DNA of 64,000 nucleotides from Trileptium ribeirensis (Eukaryota > Nematoda > Enoplea > Enoplida > Thoracostomopsidae): assembly GCA_030248225.1 (NCBI GenBank), contig JASANE010016368.1:1-64000 (forward strand), read 5' to 3'. The number at the start of each line of letters is the position of its first letter. Within the stretch, counting starts at the first letter, position 1. A program made the position numbers and the translations under genes. Below the pieces are notes generated by a model. The model had not been told where the DNA came from, ran no database searches, and worked only from the letters and a program-made list of their open reading frames with translations. Shown here in pieces: positions 50,201 through 60,548 of this stretch.

Positions 50201-53200
50201 TCCGAAATTAAGGATTATTGGTTAGGTTTGAATAGGTTCTGCAAGGAGTAGACCGGTAGCGCATGTAACTATTGTAGCACTGCCCCAATGTATCCGCAAA
50301 TGGATTGATCATTTCGATCTTTACCGCCATTTCTTTTACGGCAAGTATACATGACCCGAGGTCCGTCGTACCACAGTTAAGCCATGCCCATCCTGCGAAG
50401 GAACTCCCAGGGTATCTGGACTGTCGTGGGGTGTGAAAAGTGGCGCCGTCGGTTCGGTTTTTAGCGACGCCTTAAAGGAGGGGGTCGGCTGACGTGCAAA
50501 GCGGAAGGTGACCAGTCCTTCGGTGGGAGCGGGTTTCGGCTAATTTTCCAGAGGATGGTGACCAGTCTCTCGGCGAGAGGGGGCGGGGCCGCCTACTCCT
50601 ATGAACATGTATTCCACAACAACGTTTTAAAAAACGGTCCGAAACATATCTATATTAGTTGGGCAGGATTTAAATTTAGGCGTTAGTTCTGTGTTCATAA
50701 ATAATGCATCATTTGCTCTAAGATGTGTGCAGCATGGCCGGATATTGTCACAATCTGCCTGGCATTAAAGCCAAGCGTGACAAGCCACGATTAGCTAGTG
50801 TGACATTTTTGGACCAAGCCACACCCTACAAAGCGAGGCTGATAAATTGTCACAATGGCCAGAATCGGCTCATACAGCCAGAAATATATGACGACAGTGG
50901 AAAATCACGAAAAAAATACAAATTGGTGATACATATGGTAATATATTCGTAAAACATTTACAACTTTCAGTTACAATAGCATAATTTTTATGTATGATAG
51001 AGCGCGTTTTACATAGCTACTAGGTTGGCTTGTAATAGGCGCTCAAACAAAAATTTTTATAATAGCGATATTTACGTATTTTTTACTTGCATTTTTATGA
51101 GTATCACATTACTTGCTACTAATCTTATCTTTTGTTGGACCTAGAGATAAATATTTTCTCTGTAATACAATCTGCTAGACTAAATGTAATAAGTATTTTT
51201 CAGTAGTCCGCCCCGGCTATCAAACCATGGGACATAGGTGATCCCGGCTCGTAAAAATATAGCAGCATAGCTTAGCTATTTATTTTATTTATGAAGGGTC
51301 GGATGTGGCTGTGCCTTTTGTTCACGAGTCGGCATTGGCTCTGTGACAGAATTGGGCCCTAGGTGTACACATCTTAAGGTAAACGATGCATAACGCAAGT
51401 GTCTGAGCTTTAAGAATTTTTAAGGATATTATATTTACGTACACTGAAACCACTAATCCGCGGATACATTCCAAGTGGGTGTTAAAACATTATCATAAGT
51501 GGATTTGACTGGCATAGCATCGGATGCACATTAAAATGTGAATATGCATTTGCAGTTATTAAATATAAGTATCTTGCATGAATCCACGAGTAATGCATAC
51601 GAGCTACATGTACCAAACTGTGTCAGCTACGTCATTCTCATGAGAATACCTGAATTCTTATCGTAGTTGTAGTTTGAAATACCAAGACAAGAGAATAACA
51701 ATACAGTTCCTTCAGCCATATTTGATTTATATATAACACTAGGTACTGCGCTTTTTCGAAACTGCTACATTTTTACTTGAGTGCTAGTTTAATTAACAAA
51801 AAATAGAAATTGCCCAATTCGAGAATCTTGCACCATGATAACAGTTTTTTGACATGATTTATCAAATCCACCAGAGTACTTCGTCATACGCTGATGTTTG
51901 ATCGGCATTTTTTATGTCTGACTGGTTTAATTATTCAAAACTGCTGTTCAATAAAAGTTAAATATGCACGATTTACAAAAAATAATCTTCGCTGAACCAA
52001 AACATAATATGTCCGATATAGCGTCGTATTAGCATGAATACTATTGCGAAAGCGAAGAATCGCGAAAAAATAGATTTGTTCCAAAACCGATACACACAAG
52101 AAGCCTACGAATCATTCAAACTTTTTTTTGTTACGATGTACTTATGAACGCTATGATTTCATCCAACCATTGGATAATCATAAATTTTTTCTTCTCATAC
52201 TAAATTGGGAACAGAATAGATTCCCCTAAACTAAACCAACCCAGCGGGGACCCAGCTTACTTACCATCGTTAACAATCACACTCGTAATCGAGCATCCAT
52301 GAATGGCTTTATTGACTTCTTCATCGCAGCTTAGCTCACAAGTGTATCGTGCAAAGCCAGCCGGATATTTGTCGGTTGGTCCATTTGGGATACAGCGTCG
52401 TGTTCGACGGTTCAGATTTATTACTCGAGTAATATCAGCTCGATGATAAGTTGAAATCGATGAATTGACATAGTCGTCTTGAATCACTCTTGCAAAATAT
52501 GGTTTTTGTAAGTAGTACCACAATGGTCCAGCGTGTAGTGTGATGTAAAATACTTCAGTAGCTGGAACCTGAAACACCTGACAGACTTCTGAAAGCATAA
52601 AATGACAATAAATGTCTAATTTATGGAAGTTATCAATGTTATACCTCAATTGTAGCGAAAAATTAGAATCTGTAGAACTACTGGGTTCTAAATGTTCTGA
52701 ATCGACCTTGGAACGATTTTATTTCCACAGTATAGTTGGACTATTTGTCCATGATATAGGCGCCTTTAAATAGCCCGGAAGCCACCCCAGACTGTTGCCA
52801 AAAATAGACCAGATATATTCATTTGACAGCACTGTATACTAAGCGCCTTAAACGGTGAATTCCAAACTACTGGAAAAATCGGACACACTAATTATACCTG
52901 AAAAAAGAAGCAAAAATGAAAAACAAAAATCACAACCAAATTTTGTGAACTTAACATGTACCTATATTATGCGTGTGGAATAAATTAACTGCTAAAAGAC
53001 GTAATAATCCAAAAAAAAATACAAATTCATTTATACAGTCGTTGTCGCCACCTTCTAGTCGGACGTAGCCAAAAGTTGTAAAACGCACAACTATGGGACT
53101 ATAACGTTGCTGCAAAATAATATAATAATTATGTGTTTTTGTTTGCTTCTGCAAAGCTGTGGATTTGGTACAAAAATTATGTATTTTCTCGAAATTAGGT

Positions 53201-56200
53201 CACTGGAGGTACAACGGTAGTTGACAATCTGAGTTTTACATGTTGACTGTATAAGCAAATTTTTACTTCATGATGCAGTTGCTTCACATCACAAAGTTGT
53301 GTTGCGGTTTGTAAGATCTGTAAACATAGGACATGTGCCCGCATAAAGTAAAAAACGATGTTAACTATCGGCCTGGTTATAAATTTTAAATAAGTAAATT
53401 ATTCCCGTTTTGTGTAGGTATTAGTACAAGCATTAAATTGTTCTCACTGTTCCCAAAAAAGCAATATAATTTAAAGTTGCTATATATCTTTGTGTTGTGT
53501 TTCAGACAAATTACAGTTATATTGTATTATATACATTAGCACCATGCAATGTCATTTATCTACGTTTGCATATCATCCATCTGGTGTATTTCTTTCGTGA
53601 TATAGATTTGTGATATATAACTGTGCAACTCCGGAGATAGGGTCTAAAGGCCAAGCATGGGTTTGCAACGTATTATGGCTGAGATTACAGATTAGTCTTC
53701 ACTGCTTGTTTGGGTGTTCTAACTGCTAGACTTAATATTAAGTAGAGATTTAGGAAGCCTGCAGTACTTGTGGTATTGTCAACAAAACTTGTTTACTAAT
53801 GTTCCCACTATGGAAATGTTGGAACAACAGGCCACAGGGCTTCATACTTTACAGCTGTGCGACATTTTGTTATTGTGAACAAATAATTATGCTGACAGAA
53901 TCAGTTATGACAGATTATACAAATTAATTACAAAGCTATAGTTTCGGCTAATAACCTTTAGAGGTAACTTAGCAAAATTTCATTTAAACACTAATATCTT
54001 AAGAACATATTGTTAAAGGTAGTAATTTTTTCCGCTAGATGTGATAAATGTATTCTAAATTCGGAAATATGTTTCTTGTGAGCTGCCTGATGCCTTGTAG
54101 TTGATAAACAGTCCCCGGTTTCTAATCAAAATATGCTCAAATGTTGCTTTATCGTCTGTCATATATCATTTGTTTGAAAATTTTGCAGCAGATTTAAACC
54201 CATATCTTATGTCAGCGGAAACGATATATCTATTATAATTTTCCCGTAAAAGAAGAAAAGATCAAGGCTATGTTTGAGGCAAAAATCAGCCCTGCTGTTA
54301 CACTTTCCGGGCTGTGTTTGTACTGTTAAGCAAATATCATGTAAAATTGTATCACTATTTTAAACGTGTGAGAAGGGCCTTGGTAATTCTGCTCAAATTT
54401 CTGGGTAATTCAGTTATAACAGTAAATTGATACCTTTTATGTTAACAAATTACTAGAATAAATTATTCTATCACCTAAGAACATAACAAACAATATTTAT
54501 TCGCAGTAACAAGTATGGCGCTATCGTGGTCTCAGCCGTGTAGAATCCGATGCTCGACCACTCAGTTTACAGCAGGATGATATAGGTATAAACAATGATC
54601 GCTACAAATGAAACTCTATGAACTCTGCCACAGGTCGTTTTCGTGGCCAGTAATATTTTTTAAGTATTTCATAAATATTAGAACTTAGCTACATTTCTTG
54701 ATCGCGGAATGGGTTCATTTGTCTATCGTGTTGTCGAACCAGTATGATGTATCTTGGTACTGTAACGAGCCTTATAGAAACTTATCGTTTTGAATACTGC
54801 ATAAATTAAGCGCGTAATTTATTCAATGGTAGTTAAGCTAACGCAAATCCACCATTTCATTTCATTTTATATTTCAGACTCTACTTGACTGAAGTTACCC
54901 AAGTTGGTTACAGGCAAAAACGACAAAATCATTGCGTCATTTCCAATCGGGGACTTAACCCTTTAGCTAGTGCAGTTGCTCGACAACAACATATTACTTT
55001 TCACTAAATTCGGCGAATGCCGTACGCGTGTTGGGGTTCGCTCGCTTTTCGATGAGCTTTAAGGATCCGAGAAATATCTTCGAGATAGTCCCGCGGTTAG
55101 TAAACGGGACTTTGACTTCAGTATTCGGGGTTCGATACCTCGCGGCGACCGATAATTGTTCAGCGATACGAAAATTACTATTTCACTTTATACGTAAATT
55201 AATTAAGTATGTAAAGGATTAATATGACTGTTGTTTTTTTATTTTAAAAAATAAAAATTAAATTCACATTCACTCCAACACCATTCGTGTACTCCAATTT
55301 TTTACTGAATACATGTGTAACTTAAAACGGTATATTATTGTATTAATGCGGTATAATATTGTATTAACTTAAAACGGTATATTATTACGCTGTATTATTG
55401 CAAATTCCATTAGTTATGAAAATTTTACTCCATTCTGATTTCATTTATCTAAGAAAGATAGGCCGCGTATCATAAAATTCAAATATTGCATTTGATAATT
55501 TTCTTTTCTTGTTATAAAAGTCTTCACTTTGTACTTGCACAAGTTATCTGCACTGTACCGTCTCTGTTTTTGATTCGGCTACAATATACCATTATCAACA
55601 TTGTACCGTAAATGAAAATGTATTATACTTATTTGCAAACAACTTTTTGTACAACAGCTTTTATTACCGATCATTACTCCCTTTTTTACAATAACTATAT
55701 TTATTACCGGTCAAGTTATTTCTTTTTATGTACCATGATAACGTCATTTGTATGACCAGCAAGTCCTAGCGAATCTTCGAATTATTCCTTTACTCTGGCC
55801 AAGTTTTATATGTCTTTTAATGTATTGTTGCTGTCCTAATATGCTTGTATTTTTCGGCGTGCTGGCAAACACATGAAGCAAGAAGCAGTACAATTAAGAT
55901 TAAAGTGGATCCACTCTTCAAAACTTAGCTTTATTAAAGGTTGACAAGCTTCTGATTTTCTAAATGTATTGCTGGCTTGAACATATCACGAGTCAGTGGA
56001 AGCCGGCAAATACACTGTTAGATCACATGGATTTGGCAGCGGTCAGATCTTTAATTATATGATTTGTGTAAAACATTTCATTTTATGCTTATAAATTATT
56101 CAATGCAGTAAGAATATGTATTATCACCAACTTCATTGCAAAATGTCAATATTATGTGCACCTATAATACCTTGATTTTTCACGAAATAGGCTTTTTCAT

Positions 56201-59068
56201 AATTGAAGTTGACCGATAATGTGGTTCTATTGATGGGTGGCACATGTACACAAAAAAATTTAGAAGGAAGGTGTGTTTTGATAAATATTGAGATAAAGCA
56301 AATCTATTGCAGCGTTTACGTTATAAAGTTTTGTCGACCCTGGGTGTCTCTGCCACCATCCATTATATGGTGTCTGCTACACAGAGCCGCCGTTAGCACC
56401 CCCCTACCCCCCTAGGGGCCTCATCTCATGGCCTCTGGGTGAAAAGTTGAAAAAGTTGGGAGCCGCAGCACAACCTCAAGCACCTTTCGCAAAGTAAATG
56501 TACACGATATACAAAGGTAACCTCAGAGTTTAGAAGCCTAATCGTGAGTATGATTTTAACCGTTCCGTGGTTCAAAGTTAGTGTTTTTACTGGGCGCCTG
56601 TTTTACAGACATACACGAAAATTTATTTAGGTCAGCGTCTATGCAACTAATGTATAGCATTTGGTGTGAAATAAACTAGTAGAGGCCTTGAGGCCCCTGG
56701 TTATATTCCGGTGTTATCTACGTGATAAGTCTTGACGGTTAAAATAAATATTAGTATTAGTAATTTTGTTATAATTTAGGCATAATAATATTAAATTTTG
56801 ATATATGAAATATGTGTTCGTGAAATGAAATTATGATATTCGAAAGTGGTGCTTCAAAGCGCAAACGTACAAAGGGAGCAGGCTATAAGGATGCTTTTAA
56901 AATATTGCAAAGACTGTTTATAAAATTATGACCATGCATACTATCTTAATTTAAGGAACAGCTCTCAAATTTAAGGGTACACGGTCTTTGCAAATTTTTA
57001 GAGTATAATGTCTTAAGGTAAGTGTATTGGAAAACGATTACATTAAGAAATGTGATAGGGGCCTCGCAGCCTGCTGGGGGGCCTCGCAGCCTGCTGGGGG
57101 GGGGCTCGCAGCCTGCTGGGGGGGGGGGCTCGCAGCCTGCTGGGGGGGGCCTCGCAGCCTGCTGGGGGGGGGGGGGCACGGACATCCTAGCGGCGGCCCT
57201 GCTGCTACACCATAGTGATTTTTAGATGGTACACATCGCTAATATATCATCTGTATTGGTATGGCATAGCCTACATTATTAAATTTGAAACAGTGCTGTA
57301 TGGTGCCAGCGACACCATGTTGTAATTTTTACTTCTTGATGCTGCTACCATTTGCTTTTTAAATGGTGATTCGGACACTGTCACATATTATTCTAAAAAA
57401 ATAAATAAATGTGTATAATTTGTGACGTGAAAATGTGATGTTTTATAAAAAAATATTTCTAAATATTAAAATATTCATTGCACACATATTCATGGCATAA
57501 TAGGCAATCGGTATGAATTTTTCAAATGTGAGAACAAAATGGCTATAAAATTATTATAAATTATTATTTTCCCAGCGACAGCCGAAATAACTTAAGCTAC
57601 TCCAAAGAAACATAAACATACGTGTCCAGTTTGCGTTGCAATTATTCTTTTCAAAAACTATATGCTACCTCGTTTAAAATATAATTGGCAAATATATGTT
57701 ATTATTTCAGTCGTTTAATTTATAAAGGATTGTATGCGGTCGCATACCGGGATGTTGTCATATAAAAGCTGTAATTTTTCAACTTATGTATTTTAGGTTG
57801 AAAACTGTAGATCTTGATTTTAACGACCACTAAAACTTGAGCTAAGTAATAACATTATCAAATATCTGTGTCATTTTTTTTCCAATTTTCTCGCCTTCAA
57901 ATAATCGACGTTCACAATTCGAACGATGCTTTGTACTCTCAAAGATCTCAAAATTTAACCAATTACTTATAGCGTGTAAACATTAAAAATTCTGATATAT
58001 CACTTTCAAGGTATAAGTGCAATATAACATAATATAATAAAACATAATATAGAAGCAAATAATAGGAATATAACATAATATAATATAGAAGCAAAAGACA
58101 GAGAGTAGTACAGACCCGGCCTGTGAAAGAATATATATTTGCAGCTTAAGCGGAAGAATTGTAGTAAGCAACTACAGTCAATCTAATCGTTTTATTCAAC
58201 ATATCTACAGTACTTTATGTTATTATCATGTTAAACTAATATACCGTTAGTCGTAAAATATGGTTGCAAACTATTGGTATAATGCTTGTAATTGTATACT
58301 TGCGATAGCTTGTAATAATTACCGAATTACAAGGCCTGGCTAGCCAGCTAGTCTGTTGTACCGCGTTTCGTCTAAATTAGTTAACCCGTTCCCCTCTGTG
58401 GCCTGCTGGAAATACATGAGATTGCTATTCGGATACATTACCTGTATCATAAACACAATTTCTGTTATCTCGCCTCGGACAAAAGATTTACCATCGGGCG
58501 ATCGATATCGTGACGAGTATGTGTCATTGACATCATTCGCGGCAGACTCGACGTTAACTGCTTGAAAACATACTAGATCTTCACGACTACACAAGCTACC
58601 AGCAATTTCAGATGGTGTCTTTATGTATTCAGCAGCGGGAAATTTTCCTCTTTTCAAATCCTTGTGATAAACGGTAAAATTTGCTCTAGCTTTAAAGTAC
58701 TGTTGTATGACGTTGTAGTTGTTTGCATTTTCATCCGCTGACGGTACACCCATGCTGCTTAATTCTGAAACATATTCGGCTTTCGTCGGTTTCGGCTCTT
58801 GATCCAAATTTAGATACTGACGATCCCAGTAGCCACGTGCGTACATAAGTCCATTGGTTCGACTTGGCTCGGTTGCCAAACATTCTTTGCCTTCACAGCA
58901 AATAAGCATCGATAAAAATTCCGATATATTCGTTTGAACCGTGTTGAACGTAGTTGTGGTTGGTTGCTTAAGCCATTGAACTGTCACTTGAATGCTTTGT
59001 ACGAGAAAAAGAATTAGGCATATAATGCATATAAAAATTTCAATCCCTCTCTTTGCCTTTTTATTCAT
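40970..59068 (-). CDS. DEG/ENaC-family sodium channel subunit, five exons, 495 aa
   Basis: Exons in coding order: 59068-58442, 53109-53052, 52588-52265, 48152-47947, 41242-40970. All are GT-AG, phases match throughout, and they sum to 1488 nt. The protein has TM1 (about residues 9-30) followed by QPTTT, close to the family's YPTTT. A large extracellular region follows, with LNRRTRRCIPNG and a cysteine-rich domain (C...C...PC...C...C). TM2 (about 430-452) is GSVGGLLGMYVGISVMS, with the Gly-Ile-Ser selectivity filter at 439-441. Such subunits form trimeric, amiloride-sensitive Na+ channels gated by ligands, acid or force; which applies here cannot be told. The cytoplasmic N-terminus is very short and lacks the conserved His-Gly gating motif. 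An in-frame TAA lies upstream of the ATG. Confidence 0.88.
41985..42960 (+). pseudogene. CR1-like LINE reverse transcriptase, decayed copy A
   Basis: Conserved non-LTR RT blocks appear in order but with frameshifts and stops: KYGTITFIFKNGDPSDPRNY then RPIPLLSICGKVIE (41995-42110), HGFLKRRSTLT (about 42200), DIICIDYAKAF (about 42290), ESPLLFTLYINYICD (about 42480), MIFADD, the F/YADD catalytic box (42544-42562), and a C-terminal LNMSIEKCS-type thumb segment (about 42670). The order and motifs fit the CR1/jockey group. It sits in intron 4 of the channel gene, opposite to its strand. Confidence 0.88.
43079..43106. repeat. perfect 10-bp-stem hairpin
   Basis: CTGCATGCCA and TGGCATGCAG flank an 8-nt loop. 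It lies between LINE copy A and the RTE-like element; role unknown. Confidence 0.8.
43198..43268. repeat. nested inverted repeat with strong hairpin
   Basis: Outer arms AAGGTGAA (43198) and TTCACCTT (about 43261) enclose a 9-bp-stem hairpin, GTCACAGCC-TGAC-GGCTGTGAC (43211-43232). A weaker relative, with the same preceding AGGTGAAA phrase, occurs at about 30675-30715, so this is probably part of a dispersed element. Confidence 0.6.
43790..45305 (+). pseudogene. RTE/CFDP2-like LINE, internally deleted and frameshifted
   Basis: Endonuclease-like pieces come first: LKIGGFDVRTLLKVG (about 43878), DHYISNRYV (about 44200), and VVFTGYFNSQVG followed by SLGNEDDNGVHL (44310-44420), resembling the GDFNAQVG...NDNGxRL motif. 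These run into C-terminal pieces: VDNFCYLGSVIT (about 44668-44703), VLCGAEPWSAKVSDIYSL (about 44850-44912) and a LKCLVLRM...PVKQ segment (about 45030-45080). The catalytic RT core that should lie between them is absent. The preceding 500 bp may be its 5' leader. Confidence 0.7.
45340..47549 (+). pseudogene. CR1-like LINE, 5'-truncated copy B with a satellite inside it
   Basis: 45345-45540 matches copy A (about 42570-42740) base for base in many stretches, so both belong to one family. A 106-codon open stretch (45662-45979) gives the C-terminal RT end: FKSHVRPILHYSSNAWSP...IERIQIYFTRRLCHKL...LVYKMWHGLI. After the tandem array the frame's end reappears (47170-47330: SPNINLHGHCCKL, IWNNVLEW). 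The element closes with an (AATA)-type tail at about 47517-47549, typical of CR1-like 3' ends. Confidence 0.82.
45893..47170. repeat. 133-bp satellite, about 10 copies, derived from LINE coding DNA
   Basis: Each unit repeats a stretch coding in the parent for LQRSLSGLILVYKMWHGLI. The word CAAAATGT recurs at 45931, 46065 and then about every 133 bp. The flanks on both sides are consecutive parts of the same LINE ORF, so the array is an internal expansion. Units contain runs of AAGCTTTTTAAGC that could fold or prime slippage. Confidence 0.93.
47947..48152 (-). CDS. DEG/ENaC exon 4 (residues 337-405)
   Basis: Acceptor TTTGGTTTAAG and donor TTCAAG|GTAAGT (near perfect), phase 1 in and phase 0 out. 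Encodes the second half of the cysteine-rich domain (NPCNLW, EECVARKKCPEQNFCEEWD) and the beta-strand run toward TM2. Confidence 0.88.
48811..48985 (-). CDS. possible unassigned terminal exon
   Basis: A good acceptor (TTTACCATCCTGTGCAG on the minus strand) is followed by two overlapping open frames. One reads IWRIRWHIMLQEV... and ends FSEIITMSIKRMFSG with TGA at 48811-48813, hydrophilic and coding-like in composition. The other frame is phase-compatible with exon 3 of the channel and is also open for about 50 codons. It may be a poison or alternative exon, a fragment of another gene, or chance. Confidence 0.25.
49383..49828. repeat. 222-bp direct duplication
   Basis: Two nearly identical copies (TTGGCTACTACAC at 49384 and 49606) in intron 3 of the channel gene. 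Differences are few (for example AGTCACTGG against AGTTACGGG). No coding content. Confidence 0.94.
50370..50600. repeat. GC-rich block in intron 3
   Basis: Contains repeated GGTGACCAGTC(C/T) phrases (about 50507 and 50557) and CGGCGAGAGGGGGCGGGG. Probably a retroelement leader fragment; no ORF of note. Confidence 0.35.
52265..52588 (-). CDS. DEG/ENaC exon 3 (residues 229-337)
   Basis: Acceptor TTATGCTTTCAG, donor GATG|GTAAGT, phase 1 at both ends. It opens with EVCQVFQVP...EVFYITL, which lines up with the family's GxCYTFN...LxLVLN region, and contains LNRRTRRCIPNG and CELSCDEEVNKAIHGCS. The usual Cys-x-Cys of that last segment is reduced to a single Cys. Confidence 0.88.
53052..53109 (-). 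CDS. DEG/ENaC exon 2, 58-bp microexon (residues 210-228)
   Basis: Acceptor TTATTTTGCAG is strong and phase 0, matching exon 1. Donor GAAG|GTGGCG is weak but is the phase-1 choice that fits exon 3 without a stop. Encodes VVRFTTFGYVRLE. Without it, exon 1 (phase 0) cannot join exon 3 (phase 1). Confidence 0.7.
53160..54950. other. channel intron 1 (part), nothing recognised
   Basis: AT-rich, stop-dense intronic DNA with no repeat array, element end or coding block that I could identify. Confidence 0.45.
54955..55222. mobile_element. TTAA-bounded short element with a tRNA-like core
   Basis: Begins TTAACCCTTTAGC and ends GTAAAGGATTAA, imperfect inverted ends flanked by TTAA, 268 bp. It encloses a GC-rich tRNA-like segment. 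It could be a piggyBac-like MITE that carries a SINE head, or a tRNA-derived SINE with chance TTAA flanks. Confidence 0.4.
55085..55152 (+). other. tRNA-like sequence (Gln-like), probable SINE head or tRNA pseudogene
   Basis: TAGTCCCGCGGTTAG resembles a pol III A box and D arm. GGACTTTGACTTC resembles a tRNA-Gln anticodon arm. CGGGGTTCGATACCTCG forms a 5-bp T stem with a TTCGATA loop (B box). No matching acceptor 5' strand is present, so it is unlikely to be a working tRNA. Confidence 0.45.
55230..56370. other. channel intron 1 (part), nothing recognised
   Basis: AT-rich; short repeats of TTAAAACGGTATATTATT-type words at about 55322-55400 only. Confidence 0.45.
56374..57209. mobile_element. 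non-autonomous hAT element (MITE) with 8-bp target duplication
   Basis: Element 56382-57201 (820 bp) in intron 1 of the channel gene. Terminal inverted repeats: left CAGAGCCGCCGTTAGCACCC, right reverse complement CAGGGCCGCCGCTAG. It is flanked by the exact 8-bp duplication CTGCTACA (56374-56381 and 57202-57209). No transposase ORF. Its right part holds a G-run minisatellite. Confidence 0.88.
57060..57178 (+). repeat. G-run minisatellite, 5 units
   Basis: Five units of GCCTCGCAGCCTGCT, each followed by a run of 6 to 14 G. The long G runs make this a candidate G-quadruplex former. The proline- and glycine-rich ORFs read across it are artefacts. Confidence 0.92.
57215..58430. other. start of channel intron 1, nothing recognised
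   Basis: AT-rich, with ATAATATAATA-type simple sequence at 58020-58090. No exon or element ends identified. Confidence 0.45.
58442..59068 (-). CDS. DEG/ENaC exon 1: start, TM1 and finger region (residues 1-209)
   Basis: Starts at ATG 59068-59066, with an in-frame TAA a few codons upstream, and ends ATACAG|GTAATG, phase 0. Encodes a 7-residue basic N-terminus, TM1 (IEIFICIICLILFLVQSI), QWLKQPTTTT and the extracellular finger-like region with several N-x-S/T sites. The open frame runs 99 nt further to 58340, but that stretch lies past the strong donor. Confidence 0.88.
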
Positions 59069-59074
59069 GACCGA

Positions 59075-60280
59075 TTATCTCATAGCAAGCTAAATTTTAA
59101 ATGAGAGATTGTAGAGCAGTTTAAGAAATTTTTACTCTCGCCTCTTAGACTATTTTAGATGTTTTAATTTTATAAACTGAAATTAAGTTATATATATTTT
59201 GTATTATTTGTAACAATAGATAAGTAAACTAAACTTCATCAATAAGCAAAGCCGCAGTGTTTTCACAGGTGAGTAATCTAAAGAGTACTCTCAATATTCG
59301 CATGCAACTCAGAAGGTCAAATTTTTAGTTTTCATCATTGTTGCCCGCAATGTGTGCCGATCGGCATTAAATGCGAAAGTAATCGTAAAAAATGAAGCAT
59401 AAAAGAACACATAGTGTCGTATTTCAGAGTAATATAGTTATTGCGCTTTAGTGACTTTAAAAGCAATGAAGCTACAGCACTTTACAATATGTAAATAAAA
59501 TTTGCGTTGTTCATCAAGTGGAATCGCTACAAACGATGTTATTCAGTTGAGCTACAGATGCTTTGCACCTCTTCCTTTTCAGCGTTCGGTTATATTGCGC
59601 CTGCCCTACTTTTTGTAAATATATCCGCATAAAGCATACATACCTATAACAGCGAAAATAGCCGTCCGCCTCTGAGGCCTTGGCGCACCCCTGACATGTG
59701 GTCCAACCACCCTGCCCCTAGCTCCGTCGCCCTTCCCTCCCGTCGACCTCGTCCCTCTCTCCTCCACCGCCGCCCGGCTTTCCACTAGGCAACCGAAGGC
59801 CTGGGAACCGGCTACTCTTCTGCGAATCCGGACCTGTGTCCATGTATGACAATGGCATCACAGTAATGATAGACAAGGGCCATGGAAGTCCTCGGCGTCG
59901 GTTGGATGGCTTAAAATTATTCCCGTTATCGGCCATCTCCGGCGGCCACCTTAAGTCTGTCAACAGCAACTGACCGTAAGCGGCCGCTAAAGCCGTCGGC
60001 CAGATGTCAGAGGTCTAATACGCTTCCTGTGCAATAGCAAATTTATTACATCAGATTACCGACACATTTTGATGCAATCACCAATTAAACATATATGTTT
60101 TTTAAACATTAGTTCTCTATCGTGAGACGATATGGTTAACATTGTTAAAACCATTTTACTGCGCCACTTTTGTTGCTAACACATTCGTATTGCCTAAAAT
60201 AAGATAGTTATGTCGGCTGTTTAACTCGTTCGTTTATGTGCGTTTCATTTTGTATCAATTAGCCAATTTCTATTATGATT
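59075..60280. other. upstream region of the channel gene
   Basis: Contains the presumed promoter and 5' UTR, with no clear TATA or other site that I can defend. 59650-60010 is a GC-rich block (CGCCCTTCCCTCCCGTCGAC and similar) like those elsewhere in the window. Confidence 0.35.
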
Positions 60281-60440
60281 AGGTTCTTGACAGATATTAA
60301 TTGTTCAACTCTGTTATATAATTGTCCAACAAGATATTGAATTGTGCAACCATTGTGCACCTCAACTGCTGAAACTTGAACTGTGCAACAGTTATAAAAT
60401 TAAGTGTTTAGATGTTGAATTGTGAAACCAAGTCGTCCAA
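60280..60440. repeat. cluster of GAATTGTGCAAC-like motifs, forward
   Basis: About six copies or near-copies of (G)AATTGTGCAAC (for example 60343, TTGAATTGTGCAACC) spaced irregularly. The inverted counterpart is at 61960-62100. Confidence 0.7.
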
Positions 60441-60548
60441 GGGTATACGTCTTCTGAGTTGTCAATCATTTGATAACCTGAGTCATTTCGGTCACAAAAT
60501 AAACTTAACTTTACAAAAAACTAGTCTATTGACGTTTTGCCGAAACAC

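Noticed and set aside
55040..55080. Hammerhead ribozyme (GATGAG...GAGAAA)
   Set aside because: The CTGATGA core is not intact and the intervening sequence does not form stem II.
56946..57225. Pro-rich and Gly-rich ORFs on both strands
   Set aside because: Read-through of the five-unit G-run minisatellite inside the hAT MITE.
58340..58441. Extension of the channel's first exon to the TAG at 58340
   Set aside because: A near-consensus donor (CAG|GTAATG) at 58442 fits the phase of the next exon; the rest is intron read-through.
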